The notes beneath the pieces were generated by a model. That model saw only the letters and a program-made list of their open reading frames with translations, searched no databases and was not told the origin of the DNA. From contig JAUPFP010000031.1 of the NCBI GenBank assembly GCA_036925085.1, forward strand, positions 2,962,469-3,026,468: a DNA stretch of 64,000 nt. The letters are read 5' to 3'. The DNA is from Brachycybe producta. Its lineage: Eukaryota; Arthropoda; Diplopoda; Playtdesmida; Andrognathidae. Made by a program: the position numbers and the translations under genes. How positions within the stretch are numbered: the stretch's first letter is position 1; every line of letters begins with the position of its first letter. Shown here piece after piece: positions 19,497 through 28,815 of this stretch.

Positions 19497-20275
19497 CAAA
19501 AATCCATCTTGTTTTAAAGTGTAAAAAAAAGCTTCTCGTGGAACTCTTTTTTGATCAGCTGCAGAGTGCGTGTTTTAAAAACTAGAAGGGTAGCACAAAT
19601 CACTTAAGAGGTATTTTTCATGTTGATATCTTTTAAAATAAACTTTTTATGTCATTTTGAAAACTATAAAAAGTTTATTTTGAAAGATATGAAAATAAAT
19701 CTTTAAGTGTCTAAGCTGACCATTCTAGTTTCTAAAAAAATCTTTTAAAATAAGCTTTTTATGTCACTTTGAAAACTATAAAAAGTTTATTTTGAAAGAT
19801 ATGAAAATAAATCTTAAGTGTCTAAGCTGACCATTCTAGTTTCTAAAAAAATCTTTTAAAATAAACTTTTTATGTCACTTTGAAAAATATAAAAAGTTTA
19901 TTTTGAAAGATATGAAAATAAATCTAAAGTGTCTAAGCTGACCATTCTAGTTTCTAAAAAAATCTTTTAAAATAAACTTTTTATGTCACTTTGAAAAATA
20001 TAAAAAGTTTATTTTGAATGATATGAAAATAAATCATAAAAGTGTCTAAGCTGACCATTCTAGTTTCTAAAAAAATCTTTTAAAATAAACTTTTTATGTC
20101 ACTTTGAAAACTATAAAAAGTTTATTTTGAAAGATATGAAAATAAATCTTAAAGTGCCTAAGCTGACCATTCTAGTTTTTAAAAAAATCTCTTAAAATAA
20201 ACTTGTTACGTCACTTTGAAAACTTAAGTGCTAATTTTTCTTCTTCGTGTTATTTGAGGCTAAATACTATTTAGA
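19497..20275. repeat. 116-bp satellite made from a deleted Fold-B
   Basis: After one normal left arm, a unit of about 116 bp is repeated five to six times: ATCTTTTAAAATAAACTTTT, TATGTCACTTTGAAAAC, TATAAAAAGTTTATTTTGAA, AGATATGAAAATAAATCTTA, GTGTCTAAGCTGACCATTCT, AGTTTCTAAAAAA. This is the core and right arm of Fold-B with the left arm deleted. The repeats are highly alike. Confidence 0.93.
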
Positions 20276-20411
20276 CAGAAAATCAGACCTTCTCCTCCTT
20301 AGAAATCCACAACCATTTCTTCAAGTATGGACTCTCCACTTTTTAACTCCCTGACTTTTCTTGAAAAGTAAAACTTGTTCAAAATTAAAAATCTCCCCTC
20401 AAACTTTTAAA

Positions 20412-21453
20412 TACGGAGCCCTGCAGAGGACTTATTCAATTTTTTTTATTCCCGACATGTCGACTTTTTTTGAAAACACGGATTTGTCGAATTGAAACTC
20501 AACACGTCGAACTTTCAATCTCGACATGTGGATTTGTCGACTTTGAAACTCGACATGTCGACTTTTTCGACACGTCGACTTTCAATCTCGACACGTTGAC
20601 TTTTTAAACCTCGACACGTCGAACTTTCAATCTAGACACGTCGACTTTCAAACTCGATTTGTTGACCTTCAATCTCGACGCGTCGACCTTCAATCTCGAC
20701 GCGTCGACCTTCAATCTCGACGCGTCGACCTTCAACCTCGACGCGTCGACTTTCAACCTCGACGCGTCGACTTTCAACCTCGACGCGTCGACTTTCAACC
20801 TCGACGCGTCGACTTTCAACCTCGACGCGTCGACTTTCAACCTCGACGCGTCGACTTTCAACCTCGACGCGTCGACTTTCAACCTCGACGCGTCGACTTT
20901 CAATCTCGACGCGTCGACTTTCAATCTCGACGCGTCGACTTTCAATCTCGACACGTCGACTTTCAACCTCGACGCGTCGACTTTCAACCTCGACGCGTCG
21001 ACCTTCAACCTCGACGCGTCGACCTTCAATCTCGACGCGTCGACCTTCAATCTCGACGCGTCGACTTTCAACCTCGACGCGTCGACTTTCAATCTCGACG
21101 CGTCGACTTTCAACCTCGACACGTCGACTTTCAATCTCGACGCGTCGACTTTCAACCTCGACGCGTCGACTTTCAATCTCGACGCATCGACTTTCAACCT
21201 CTACACGTCGACTTTCAACCTCGACACGTCGACTTTCAATCTCGACGTGCCGACTTTCAATCTCGACACTTCGACTTTCAATCTCGACACGTCGACTTTC
21301 AACCTCGACACGTCAACTTTCAATCTCGTTGCGTTGCAAGAATTATGGTGCGCGCAACATGACATAATTAACATTGGCTGAATAAAAGTGATTAAAAGTC
21401 GACCTGTCAAGAATAAAAAAAAAATTGCAAAAAGTCCTCTGCAGGACTCCGTA
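20412..21453. mobile_element. Fold-H element with 21-bp CpG-rich satellite core
   Basis: The ends are inverted repeats TACGGAGCCCTGCAGAGGAC and GTCCTCTGCAGGACTCCGTA (one mismatch), flanked by TTAAA at 20407-20411 and 21454-21458. The interior is a TCGAC-rich array, then a tail with GGTGCGCGCAACATGACATA and GGCTGAATAAAAGTGATTAA that is shared with Fold-H at 46.5 kb. The element is 1042 bp long and encodes no recognisable protein. Confidence 0.92.
20455..21330. repeat. 21-bp tandem array (TCGACGCGTCGACTTTCAACC)n
   Basis: About thirty well-ordered 21-bp units preceded by degenerate ones. Each unit has the 12-bp palindrome TCGACGCGTCGA with overlapping SalI-type and MluI-type hexamers and four CpGs. 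CGACGC versus CGACAC, and CAACC versus CAATC, are the common variants. Both strands are open (SDASTFN-type and RLKVDAS-type heptads) because 21 is a multiple of three. Confidence 0.97.
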
Positions 21454-21667
21454 TTAAAACCCTCGCCGCCCCCTTTTTTTTTTTTCTAAAACTGGACTTC
21501 TCCTTCCCCCCCCCCTTTTTTTTGTAAAATAAATTTGACAGACAACAACAAGAAGAAGACTGGAAAGGAAAAAAAAAAAAACCTCAACGAATGACGTCAT
21601 TGAAGAACGTATTTCATTTAAAATTCATTCTAGTATCAAGAGTTAAGTTTCTCACAGCCTCTTTTTT
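21454..21667. other. Unassigned spacer
   Basis: Poly-T, poly-C and poly-A runs and an ATGACGTCAT word at 21592-21601. No gene is seen. Confidence 0.35.
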
Positions 21668-21975
21668 ATACCTTCGACACACATACACATTTAAATGCAT
21701 TTAAATATTACACATGTTCTACAGAGCCCTGTGAAGGGCAAACGGACAATATGTCGCATTCAATTTATTCAGTTAATTAATCTGAAAATATTGAGTTAAT
21801 ACTTAAATATAATATTATAAACATATTGACAAAATATTGATTTAGTATTTCAATTTAAAATATTAATAATAAAGTCAATTTTTATTTGGTGTTTATGTCC
21901 TTAACTGGATTCCGTATAATTCACCCTAAACACATTTAATTTGAATTCATTTAACTCATGTGTGAGTACAAGGTA
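21668..21975 (+). mobile_element. Fold-C MITE, first of a head-to-tail pair
   Basis: ATACCTTCGACACACATACA to GAGTACAAGGTAT with the family interior (CAGAGCCCTGTGAAGGGCAA, TTAACTGGATTCCGTATAAT). Confidence 0.9.
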
Positions 21976-21977
21976 TA

Positions 21978-22283
21978 ATACCTAGTACCCACACCTGATA
22001 ATTTAAATGCATTTAAATAATAAACGTGTTCTACAGAGCCCTGTGAAGGACAAACAAACAATACGTCGCATTCAATTTATTCAGTTAATTAATCTGAAAA
22101 TATTGAGTTAATACTTAAATATAAAATATATAAACTATTGACAAAATAATGATTTAGTATTTTCAATTTAAAATATTAATAATGAAGTCAATTTTTATTT
22201 GGTTCTTGTCCTTAACTGGATTCCGTATAATTCACCTAAACACATTTAATTTGAATTCATTTAACTCATTTGTGTATGCAATG
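21978..22283 (+). mobile_element. Fold-C MITE, second of a head-to-tail pair
   Basis: It starts directly after the previous copy (junction GGTATAATACC) and carries the same interior. The right terminus is degraded (TGTGTATGCAATG). Confidence 0.88.
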
Positions 22284-22744
22284 TTCGGCTTTTTTTATTC
22301 ATTCACTGGACATAGCCAACATTATCATCATTCATCACATACAGACATAATATGTATATTGGTCAACCAAGTGACCACTACACTACTTGTCCGCCGCACT
22401 CCTGTAACCCGTTCTCCATTCTTATCAAATGGTGTCAGCAAAGGTCACACCATAATATAACAAACATCAAACATAATAAATATATTTTTTTCAGGTTATC
22501 AAGTTTAATGAATAATATTTAAATCACATCAAGTGTAAACTTGGCACAGTTAATGTTGTTATAACACACACACAAGATGTTCTCTTTTTTTTTTTTTTTG
22601 CAGACTTCCGGTGTGAAAAAACATGCACACACAACATGAGGGTTTCATTTGGATAAAAACACATGTTTCTTTCTCTGTATACGCCTGGTTCTCACATTTC
22701 TAAAAACGTTTTTTTTTTAGTTTATCTAAGTTCATTTTGCACCT
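22284..22744. other. Unassigned, comparatively unique DNA
   Basis: A balanced-composition stretch at 22300-22450 with TTGTCCGCCGCACTCCTGTA. An open frame runs through it from a Fold-C end, but it has no recognised domain and no start context of its own. It could be a decayed or unrecognised exon. Confidence 0.3.
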
Positions 22745-22745
22745 T

Positions 22746-22934
22746 AGGCCTTGTTTCCACTGGGATGAAAATTTGAACTTTTTTTAAAAAAATTTAACTG
22801 GTGAAAAATAGAGCACACGTGGCCGCCCCACGGCCCATTCACTAATCATAGGCAAAGGTCACTTGTGTTCAATTATTCACCAGTTGAAATTTTCAAAAAA
22901 AGTTCAAATTTGCACCCCAGTGGAAACCAAGGCC
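22746..22934. mobile_element. Fold-D MITE (cluster copy 1)
   Basis: GGCCTTGTTTCCACTGGGAT to CCAGTGGAAACCAAGGCC, with TTAACTGGTGAAAAATAGAG and TTCACCAGTTGAAATTTTCA arms. Confidence 0.9.
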
Positions 22935-22987
22935 GAAAGACAAAATATCAAAATATAACGAAGAGCTGGAGAGGCGTTTATACATTA

Positions 22988-23168
22988 AGGCCTTGGTTTC
23001 CACTGGAGTGAAAATTTGAACTTTTTTGAAAATTTTAACTGGTGAAAGATTGAACAAACGTGACCTTGGCCTATGATTGTGAATGGGCGGGGCCACGTTT
23101 CTTCTATTTTTCAACAGTTGAAATTTTCAAAAAAGTTCAAATTTTCACTCCAATGGAAACAAGGCCTT
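22988..23168. mobile_element. Fold-D MITE (cluster copy 2)
   Basis: GGCCTTGGTTTCCACTGGAG to CCAATGGAAACAAGGCC. The 22935-22987 linker (GAAAGACAAAATATCAAAAT, GAGAGGCGTTTATACATTAA) is a decayed Fold-B outer end. Confidence 0.9.
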
Positions 23169-23212
23169 AATGTGTAAACGCCTCTCCAGCTCATCATTAT
23201 ATTTTGTCTTTC

Positions 23213-23399
23213 GGCCTTGTTTCCACTGGGGTGAAAATTTGAACTTTTTTTTTAAAAATTTTAACTGGTGAAAAATAGAGCACACGTGGCCCCCCCCCGC
23301 CCATTCACTATCATAGGCAAAGGTCACTTGTGTTCAATTATTCACCAGTTGAAATTTTCAAAAAAAGTTCAAATTTGCACCCCAGTGGAAACCAAGGCC
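23213..23399. mobile_element. Fold-D MITE (cluster copy 3)
   Basis: Like copy 1, with a nine-base C run at its centre. The linker before it is the reverse complement of the other linkers. Confidence 0.9.
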
Positions 23400-23445
23400 G
23401 AAAGACAAAATATAACGAAGAGCTGGAGAGGCGTTTATACATTAA

Positions 23446-23620
23446 GGCCTTGTTTCCATTGGAATGAAAATTTGAACTTTTTTTTTAATTTCAACTGGTG
23501 AAAGATTGAACAAACGTGACATTGGCCTATGATAGTGAATGGACGGGGGGGGGGGGGTACGTTTCTTCGTTGAAATTTTCAAAAAAGTTCAAATTTTCAC
23601 CCCACTGGAAACAAGGCATA
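23446..23620. mobile_element. Fold-D MITE (cluster copy 4)
   Basis: GGCCTTGTTTCCATTGGAAT to CCCACTGGAAACAAGGC, with a G-run at its centre and a partly deleted right arm. The tail 23621-23692 (GATCAAAATTTTTACTTTCA, TAATGGAAACAGGGCC) looks like a further diverged end. Confidence 0.85.
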
Positions 23621-23699
23621 AAACTGCCTTTAAAACAGATCAAAATTTTTACTTTCACTTCCGATTTTGATCTAATGGAAACAGGGCCATAAATTATTA

Positions 23700-24034
23700 T
23701 CATAAAAAAAATTATTCAAATTTTCACATCATTTTTAAGATGAACTTCCATTAGAAAGCAAATTATTCTTTGTTTATCAGTGTTGTTTTTATTGAATGAC
23801 GGATTCAATGAATAAAGACATCAAAAACCTGAAAAAATGCTGTCAGAAACTTCAAGAAAAACCAATTTTTTTTTTAAAAAGAAGAAGCAAAAACAGCTGT
23901 TTTTGCTTAGAATTTTCAATAAAGAACTCCATTTATTTCTAATTCAGATTTCTTTAAATAAAAGTCTAAAATCAAGAAAAAGCACTCGAACCCTCTGTGC
24001 AGGGTTACAACTTAGAAAACTCCTTGTTTTAAGG
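23700..24034. other. Unassigned AT-rich spacer
   Basis: Lysine-rich poly-A DNA without a supportable gene. Confidence 0.35.
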
Positions 24035-24330
24035 GAGGGTTTTCAAGTGTAAATTTCACTCAAAACTCTTAATTATTCTATTTTTCAGAAGAGCACGAAA
24101 GTGTTTTAGAAACTAGAATAGCAGCTCAATCACTTAAAGGTGATTTTCATGTTTGATATCTTTCAAAATAAACTTTTTTATACAAAATAATTTTAAAATA
24201 TTTTCAAACTGACATAAAAAGTTTATTTTGAAAGATATCAAACATGAAAATCACCTTTAAGTGATTGAGCTGCTATTCTAGTTTCTAAAAAAACGCTTTC
24301 AAGTTTCTTTTTAAGATAATTTTTTGAACA
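24035..24330. mobile_element. Fold-B MITE
   Basis: A nearly perfect palindrome. GTGTTTTAGAAACTAGAATA, AGCTCAATCACTTAAAGGTG, TTTGATATCTTTCAAAATAA and their exact complements surround a TTTTAAAATATTTTCAAAC centre. Confidence 0.9.
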
Positions 24331-24339
24331 GCTGATATT

Positions 24340-25160
24340 CTAACATTGGTTATTTTGCATTTTGTGTTAAAAATTAGAAATATGTTATAAACTAGAAGGG
24401 TAAATAATTTCGTTTAAGATGTTTTATGAACAGCTGACTTTTTCGAACTCTTCATGACGAGAAACTAGAAAGTTTTATAAACTAGAAGAGTAGCTCAATC
24501 ACTTAAAGATTATTTTCTTGTTTATATTTTTCAAAATAAACTTTTTATACAAAATAATTTTAAAATATTTTCAAAGTGTCATAAAAAGTTTATTTTGAAA
24601 AATATAAAACATGAAAATAATCCTTAAGTGATTGAGCTACTCTTCTAGTTTCTAAAACACTTTCGAAGTTCTTCTGAAAGAAGCTCTCAGCTGACTTTTT
24701 CGAACTCTTTGATTATTTCTGTCTTTCAGAAGAGCAAAATGAAAGAAGAAACTAGAAAGTATTTTATAAACTAGAAGGGTAGCTCAATCACTTAAGGTAT
24801 ATTTCGGGCTCGGTATATTTTCATGTTTGATATCTTTCAAAATAAACTTTTTGTACAAAATAATTTTAAAAGTGACATAAAAAGTTTATTTTGAAAGATA
24901 TCAAACATGAAAATAACCCTTAAGTGATTGAGCTACCCCTTCTAGTTTCTAAAACACTTTCAAGTATGCATTTTGTGTTAAAAATTAGAAATATGTTATA
25001 AACTAGAAAGGTAAATAATTTCGCTTAAGATGAACAGCTAACTTTTTCGAACTCTTTTGATTCTTTCTGTCTTTCAGAAGAGCAAAATGAAAGAAGAAAC
25101 TAGAAAATGTTTTAGAAACTAGAAGAGTAGCTCAATCACTTAATGAATATTTTCATGTTG
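24340..25160. mobile_element. Cluster of Fold-B copies
   Basis: Two full copies (about 24455-24690 and 24700-25000) and half copies at 24360-24455 and 25005-25160. Each has TTCTAGTTTCTAAAACACTT-type arms. Several show CTGTCTTTCAGAAGAGCAAA at the arm edge, for example 24718-24737 and 25068-25087. Confidence 0.88.
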
Positions 25161-25844
25161 ATATATTTCGCCTTAATTGGAAATATTTTTTAATTAAAAT
25201 TGCAACTAAAATACATTTTTTTTTAAAGAAATAATCAAGTTTTTAATATTTTATAGTTGAATGACATCCTTTTTTGTTGTTGTAAAAGTGGGAGGATAAT
25301 AATGGCTGCTATTCTGAAATTGTAGGTGGCGCTGCTGCAGGCATATTAGGATCCTTTTTTTTTTGAGAAAGTTTCTTAATTACTGTTTTTTTTTTTTTAA
25401 AGAATTGTTTTTTTATATTTTATTTTAAACTATATCCGCGTTCTTAACATAATTGTGGAAAAAATTTCATTTTTAGTTATTTATTTGATAAAAATGAGGT
25501 AAAAAATATTCTCAGAATTGTAGATTTTTTTTTAGTATGTCATGAAAAAAAAAAAACTCTTTAAAAGTGTTGTGAAAGAAAATATTTGATCTATTTTTAT
25601 TTTTATTAAAATATATTTTGTTTAAATTTAATCTGATGGAAGATTTAATTGAATAATTGAAGAAGACAATAATTTGTGACAAGTCTTAGTTGTTGTCTTG
25701 ACTTCAAAGATATTTTTTTATTACAAAATCCAATTTAATCTCATCGCCATCTTTATGTTGACGTCATTTTATGGCTGTTAAATTTAAGATTTATAAGTAG
25801 AAATATAATTTATTCTTGCATTTCAAATCAAACATAATCCGAAG
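25161..25844. other. Unassigned AT-rich spacer
   Basis: Long T-runs and a GTAGGTGGCGCTGCTGCAGG block at 25323-25342. No coding signal. Confidence 0.35.
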
Positions 25845-25900
25845 AAATTTAAAGTGTTTTAGAAACTAGAAGGGTAAAATAAACCACTGATGAAGATTTT
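25845..25900. mobile_element. Fold-B arm fragment
   Basis: AAAGTGTTTTAGAAACTAGA followed by AGGGTAAAATAAACCACTGA; nothing further of the family. Confidence 0.65.
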
Positions 25901-25914
25901 CAAAGGCATCTTTT

Positions 25915-26440
25915 TGGGGCGACTGAATAAGCGCCAAATTGAACAAACGCCAAACTGAATAAGCGCCAAATGGAACAAACGCCAAACTGAATAACCGCCA
26001 AATTTTTGGCTTTTATTCAGTTTGGCGTTTCTTCCATTTGGCGCTTATTCAGTTTGGCGCTTATTCAGTTTGGCGTTAGTTCAGATTGGCGTTTGTTCAA
26101 TTTGGCGCTTAACCTAACCTAACCAAACCTAACAATGTGTTTATCACATTTTGGCGGTTATTCAGTTTGGTGCTTGTTCAGTTTGGCGTTTGTTCCATTT
26201 GGCGCTTATTCAGTTTGGCGTTTGTTCCATTTGGCTTTTATTCAGCTTGGCTTTTATTCAGCTTGGCTTTTATTCAGCTTGGCGTTTATTCAGTTTGGCG
26301 TTAGTTCAGATTGGCGTTTGTTCCATTTGGCTTTTATTCAGCTTGGCTTTTATTCAGCTTGGCATTTATTCAGTTTGGCGTTAGTTCAGATTGGCGTTTG
26401 TTCAATTTGGCGCTTGTTCAATTTGGCGCTTGATCAGTGC
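25915..26440. mobile_element. Fold-G inverted satellite element
   Basis: The left 110 bp repeat GCGCCAAACTGAATAAGCGC on the plus strand. From 26015 the inverse GGCGCTTATTCAGTTTGGCG unit, with GTTTGTTCCATTTGGC variants, runs tandemly to 26440. Units are 18-21 bp, with stretches such as TTTTATTCAGCTTGGC repeated three times. Both sides read as open frames rich in FSLAFIQ-type heptads, which I consider non-genic. Confidence 0.92.
26110..26133 (-). repeat. Interstitial (CCTAA)n island
   Basis: TAACCTAACCTAACCAAACC followed by TAAC: four and a half CCTAA-type units inside Fold-G. This is the arthropod telomere repeat, but the tract is short. Confidence 0.7.
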
Positions 26441-26454
26441 CACCATCTTTTTAT

Positions 26455-26700
26455 CTTGTCTTTCAAAAGAGAAATTAAAGCGAAACTAGAAAGTGTTTTT
26501 TTTAAACTAGAAGGGTTAGTTCGGTCACTTAAGGGTAATTTTCATGTTGATATCTTTCAAAATAAGCTTTTTTATAATTGAATCATTTTCTTCAAACTGA
26601 CATAAATTAGCTTATTTAAAAAAAATACCAACACGAAAATACCTGCATGTGACTGAGCTACCCTTCTAGTTTCTAAAACACTTTCAACATTCTTCCACCC
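26455..26700. mobile_element. Fold-B MITE
   Basis: AACTAGAAAGTGTTTTTTTT, GAAGGGTTAGTTCGGTCACT, the core, then GAGCTACCCTTCTAGTTTCT. Confidence 0.85.
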
Positions 26701-26705
26701 TTTAA

Positions 26706-26800
26706 GAGGCGAACTACACAGCAAACCAATTAGAAGTTGCCGTTCGTCATAAAAAAGGCGGAGCCAACGTCTGTTTATCCCGTTTTCTAATTGCCTTTCC
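26706..26800. mobile_element. Fold-A right-half fragment
   Basis: ACTACACAGCAAACCAATTA, GAAGTTGCCGTTCGTCATAA, GGCGGAGCCAACGTCTG and CCCGTTTTCTAATTGCC. The left half is missing. Confidence 0.85.
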
Positions 26801-26839
26801 CCAGTATGGTGAGCAACAGAGTGAACAAGCAACCATTTG

Positions 26840-27010
26840 ACAGGCATCTGTAGACAGCTTCAGAATTTCCTTTGGCTCCGCCCTAATTACTTTGTTACTG
26901 CGTCTGTCACATGCCCCGCCCTTTTTTATTTCTAATTGGTTCATATTTGGTCTGAGGCTCATAAAAGGAGCTGAGCCAAAGAAATTCTGAAGCTGTCTAC
27001 AGATGCCTGT
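26840..27010. mobile_element. Fold-A2 MITE with 8-bp target duplication
   Basis: ACAGGCATCTGTAGACAGCT and its complement bound a 171-bp palindrome (TTTGGCTCCGCCCTAATT, TTTCTAATTGGTTCATA). Flanks ACCATTTG (26832-26839) and ACCATCTG (27011-27018) match at seven of eight bases. Confidence 0.92.
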
Positions 27011-27018
27011 ACCATCTG

Positions 27019-27514
27019 TGTGACAGCAACCACTTTCATTGTCATGTGATCATGATTTGGTTGCTCACTCAGTTGGTTCCCTAATTTGCGTCCGGTCTTA
27101 GAATATTCATAGACTGTAGCGCCACCTGGTAAAGTGCATACATACACAACACATAAATCGTGGTTCAAATTCAAGCTTCATTAAACTCGAATGAAGCCAC
27201 TATATAAGTTAAACAGAAATGTTCATTTTTTTTTCGTCTCTCTCTCTCTCTCTCTCTCTCCATCTATCTCACTATGGAAACCCATCACTCGTCTCAATTT
27301 TATGGTCGAATAAAGTCAATTTGTTATGCACATGTATATTATAAAATATAATATAAAAAAAACCAAAGAAATTCTCATCAGAAGAATATAAAAAAAAATC
27401 CACCATATTGAAATAAAATTGATGGACAATTAAGATTTGGCCTCGATAATCATTAGACCAAATTACAAATAATGAAGAAGATCAAAATTCATTAAATACT
27501 GTGTAGAACATGTT
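27019..27514. other. Unassigned spacer with (CT)n
   Basis: A GTAGCGCCACCTGGTAAAG word at 27117-27135, a CT run at 27237-27260, then AT-rich DNA. No gene is recognised. Confidence 0.4.
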
Positions 27515-28320
27515 TTATGTATCTCATACTATCTTTATTTTGTATCTCAATCTATGTTTTTTCACAATTTGTAAACTCATTCTATCTCTTTTGTAATTTG
27601 TATCCCATTCCACCTTTTTATTCTGTCTCATTTTATCTTTTTGTATTCTGTATCTCATTCTATATCATTTCATAATCTATCTCATATTTTTTATATTCTG
27701 TATCTCATTCTATCTCTTTATATTCTGTATCTCATTCTATCTTTATATTCTGTATCTCATTCTATCTTTATATTCTGTATCTCATTCTATCTTTATATTC
27801 TGTATCTCATTCTATCTCTTTATACTCTGTATCTCATTCTATCTCTTTATACTCTGTATTTCATTCTATCTCTTTATATTCTGTATCTCATTCTATCTTT
27901 ATATTCTGTATCTCATTCTATCTCTTTATATTATGTATCTCATTCTATCTTTATATTCTGTATCTCATTATATCTCTTTATATTCTGTATCTCATTCTAT
28001 CTCTTTATATTCTGTATCTCATTCTATCTCTTTTCATAATTATCTCAGTCTATCTCTTTTCATAATTATATCATTCTATCGCTTTTCATAATTTGTATTT
28101 CATTTATCCCTTATATTCTGTATCTCATTCTATATATTTTCACAATTTGTAAACTCATTCTATATATTTTCCTAATTTGTATCTCATTCTATCTTTTTTG
28201 TATTCTGTATCTCAGCCTATAAACATGTGTTTTGTATTTCATTCTCTCTTTTGGCAATCTGTATCTCATTCTATATTTTTTTGTAATTTGTATCTCCGTT
28301 TGTATTTCTGTATCATTCCT
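27515..28320. repeat. Pyrimidine-rich satellite (CTGTATCTCATTCTATCTTT)n
   Basis: About thirty units of 20-25 bp of the form TTTATATTCTGTATCTCATT plus CTATC. They are tightest at 27690-28020 and degenerate on either side. The plus frame is open and translates to Ile/Leu/Tyr/Ser-rich sequence, an artefact of composition. Confidence 0.95.
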
Positions 28321-28514
28321 TAATTCCAACTATTTATATCTCAATTATCTCTATTTCGTTTCTATCTCACCCTTTTCCTATCTTAGTATTTTTCAATTTA
28401 AAATCTATCTCATTTTTTTCATTTTTCTATCTCAATCTCCCATTCATTTCTTCAATCTCAATCGTTTTCTTTCCATTTTGTCTGTATCTCAATATTTCTC
28501 TCTATTTCTCTCTA

Positions 28515-28815
28515 TCTCACTTTGACTTCTATTTCGACTTGCCTTCCATTTATTTCTATCTCAGCCTGTCTTCCATTCATTTCTATCTCAGCCTGTCTTC
28601 CATTCATTTCTATCTCAACCTGTCTTCTATTCATTTCTATCTCAACCTTTCTTCCCTCCATTTCTATCTCAACCTTTCTTCCCTCCATTTCTATCTCAAC
28701 CTTTCTTCCATTCATTTCTATCTCAACCTTTCTTCCATTCATTTCTATCTCAACCTTTCTTCCATTCATTTCTATCTCAACCTTTCTTCCATTCATTTCT
28801 ATCTCAGCATTTTCC
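28515..28815. repeat. 27-bp satellite (TTTCTATCTCAACCTTTCTT...)n
   Basis: About eleven 27-bp units TTTCTATCTCAACCTTTCTT + CCATTCA. GCCTG versus CCTTT and CATTCAT versus CCTCCAT variants occur in adjacent blocks. It shares the TCTATCTCA word with the preceding array. Several frames are open in register with the 9-codon period. Confidence 0.95.

Noticed and set aside
20604-21381. 197- and 240-codon frames on opposite strands with a perfect heptad repeat
   Set aside because: Both are the 21-bp Fold-H array. A period divisible by three without stops opens both strands. No start context, no non-repeat domain.
22182-22460. 92-codon frame ending in comparatively unique sequence
   Set aside because: It starts inside a Fold-C terminus and has no domain. 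The unique part could be an exon but nothing confirms it.
26135-26581. 148-codon frame of aromatic heptads
   Set aside because: It is the Fold-G tandem repeat running on into a Fold-B arm.
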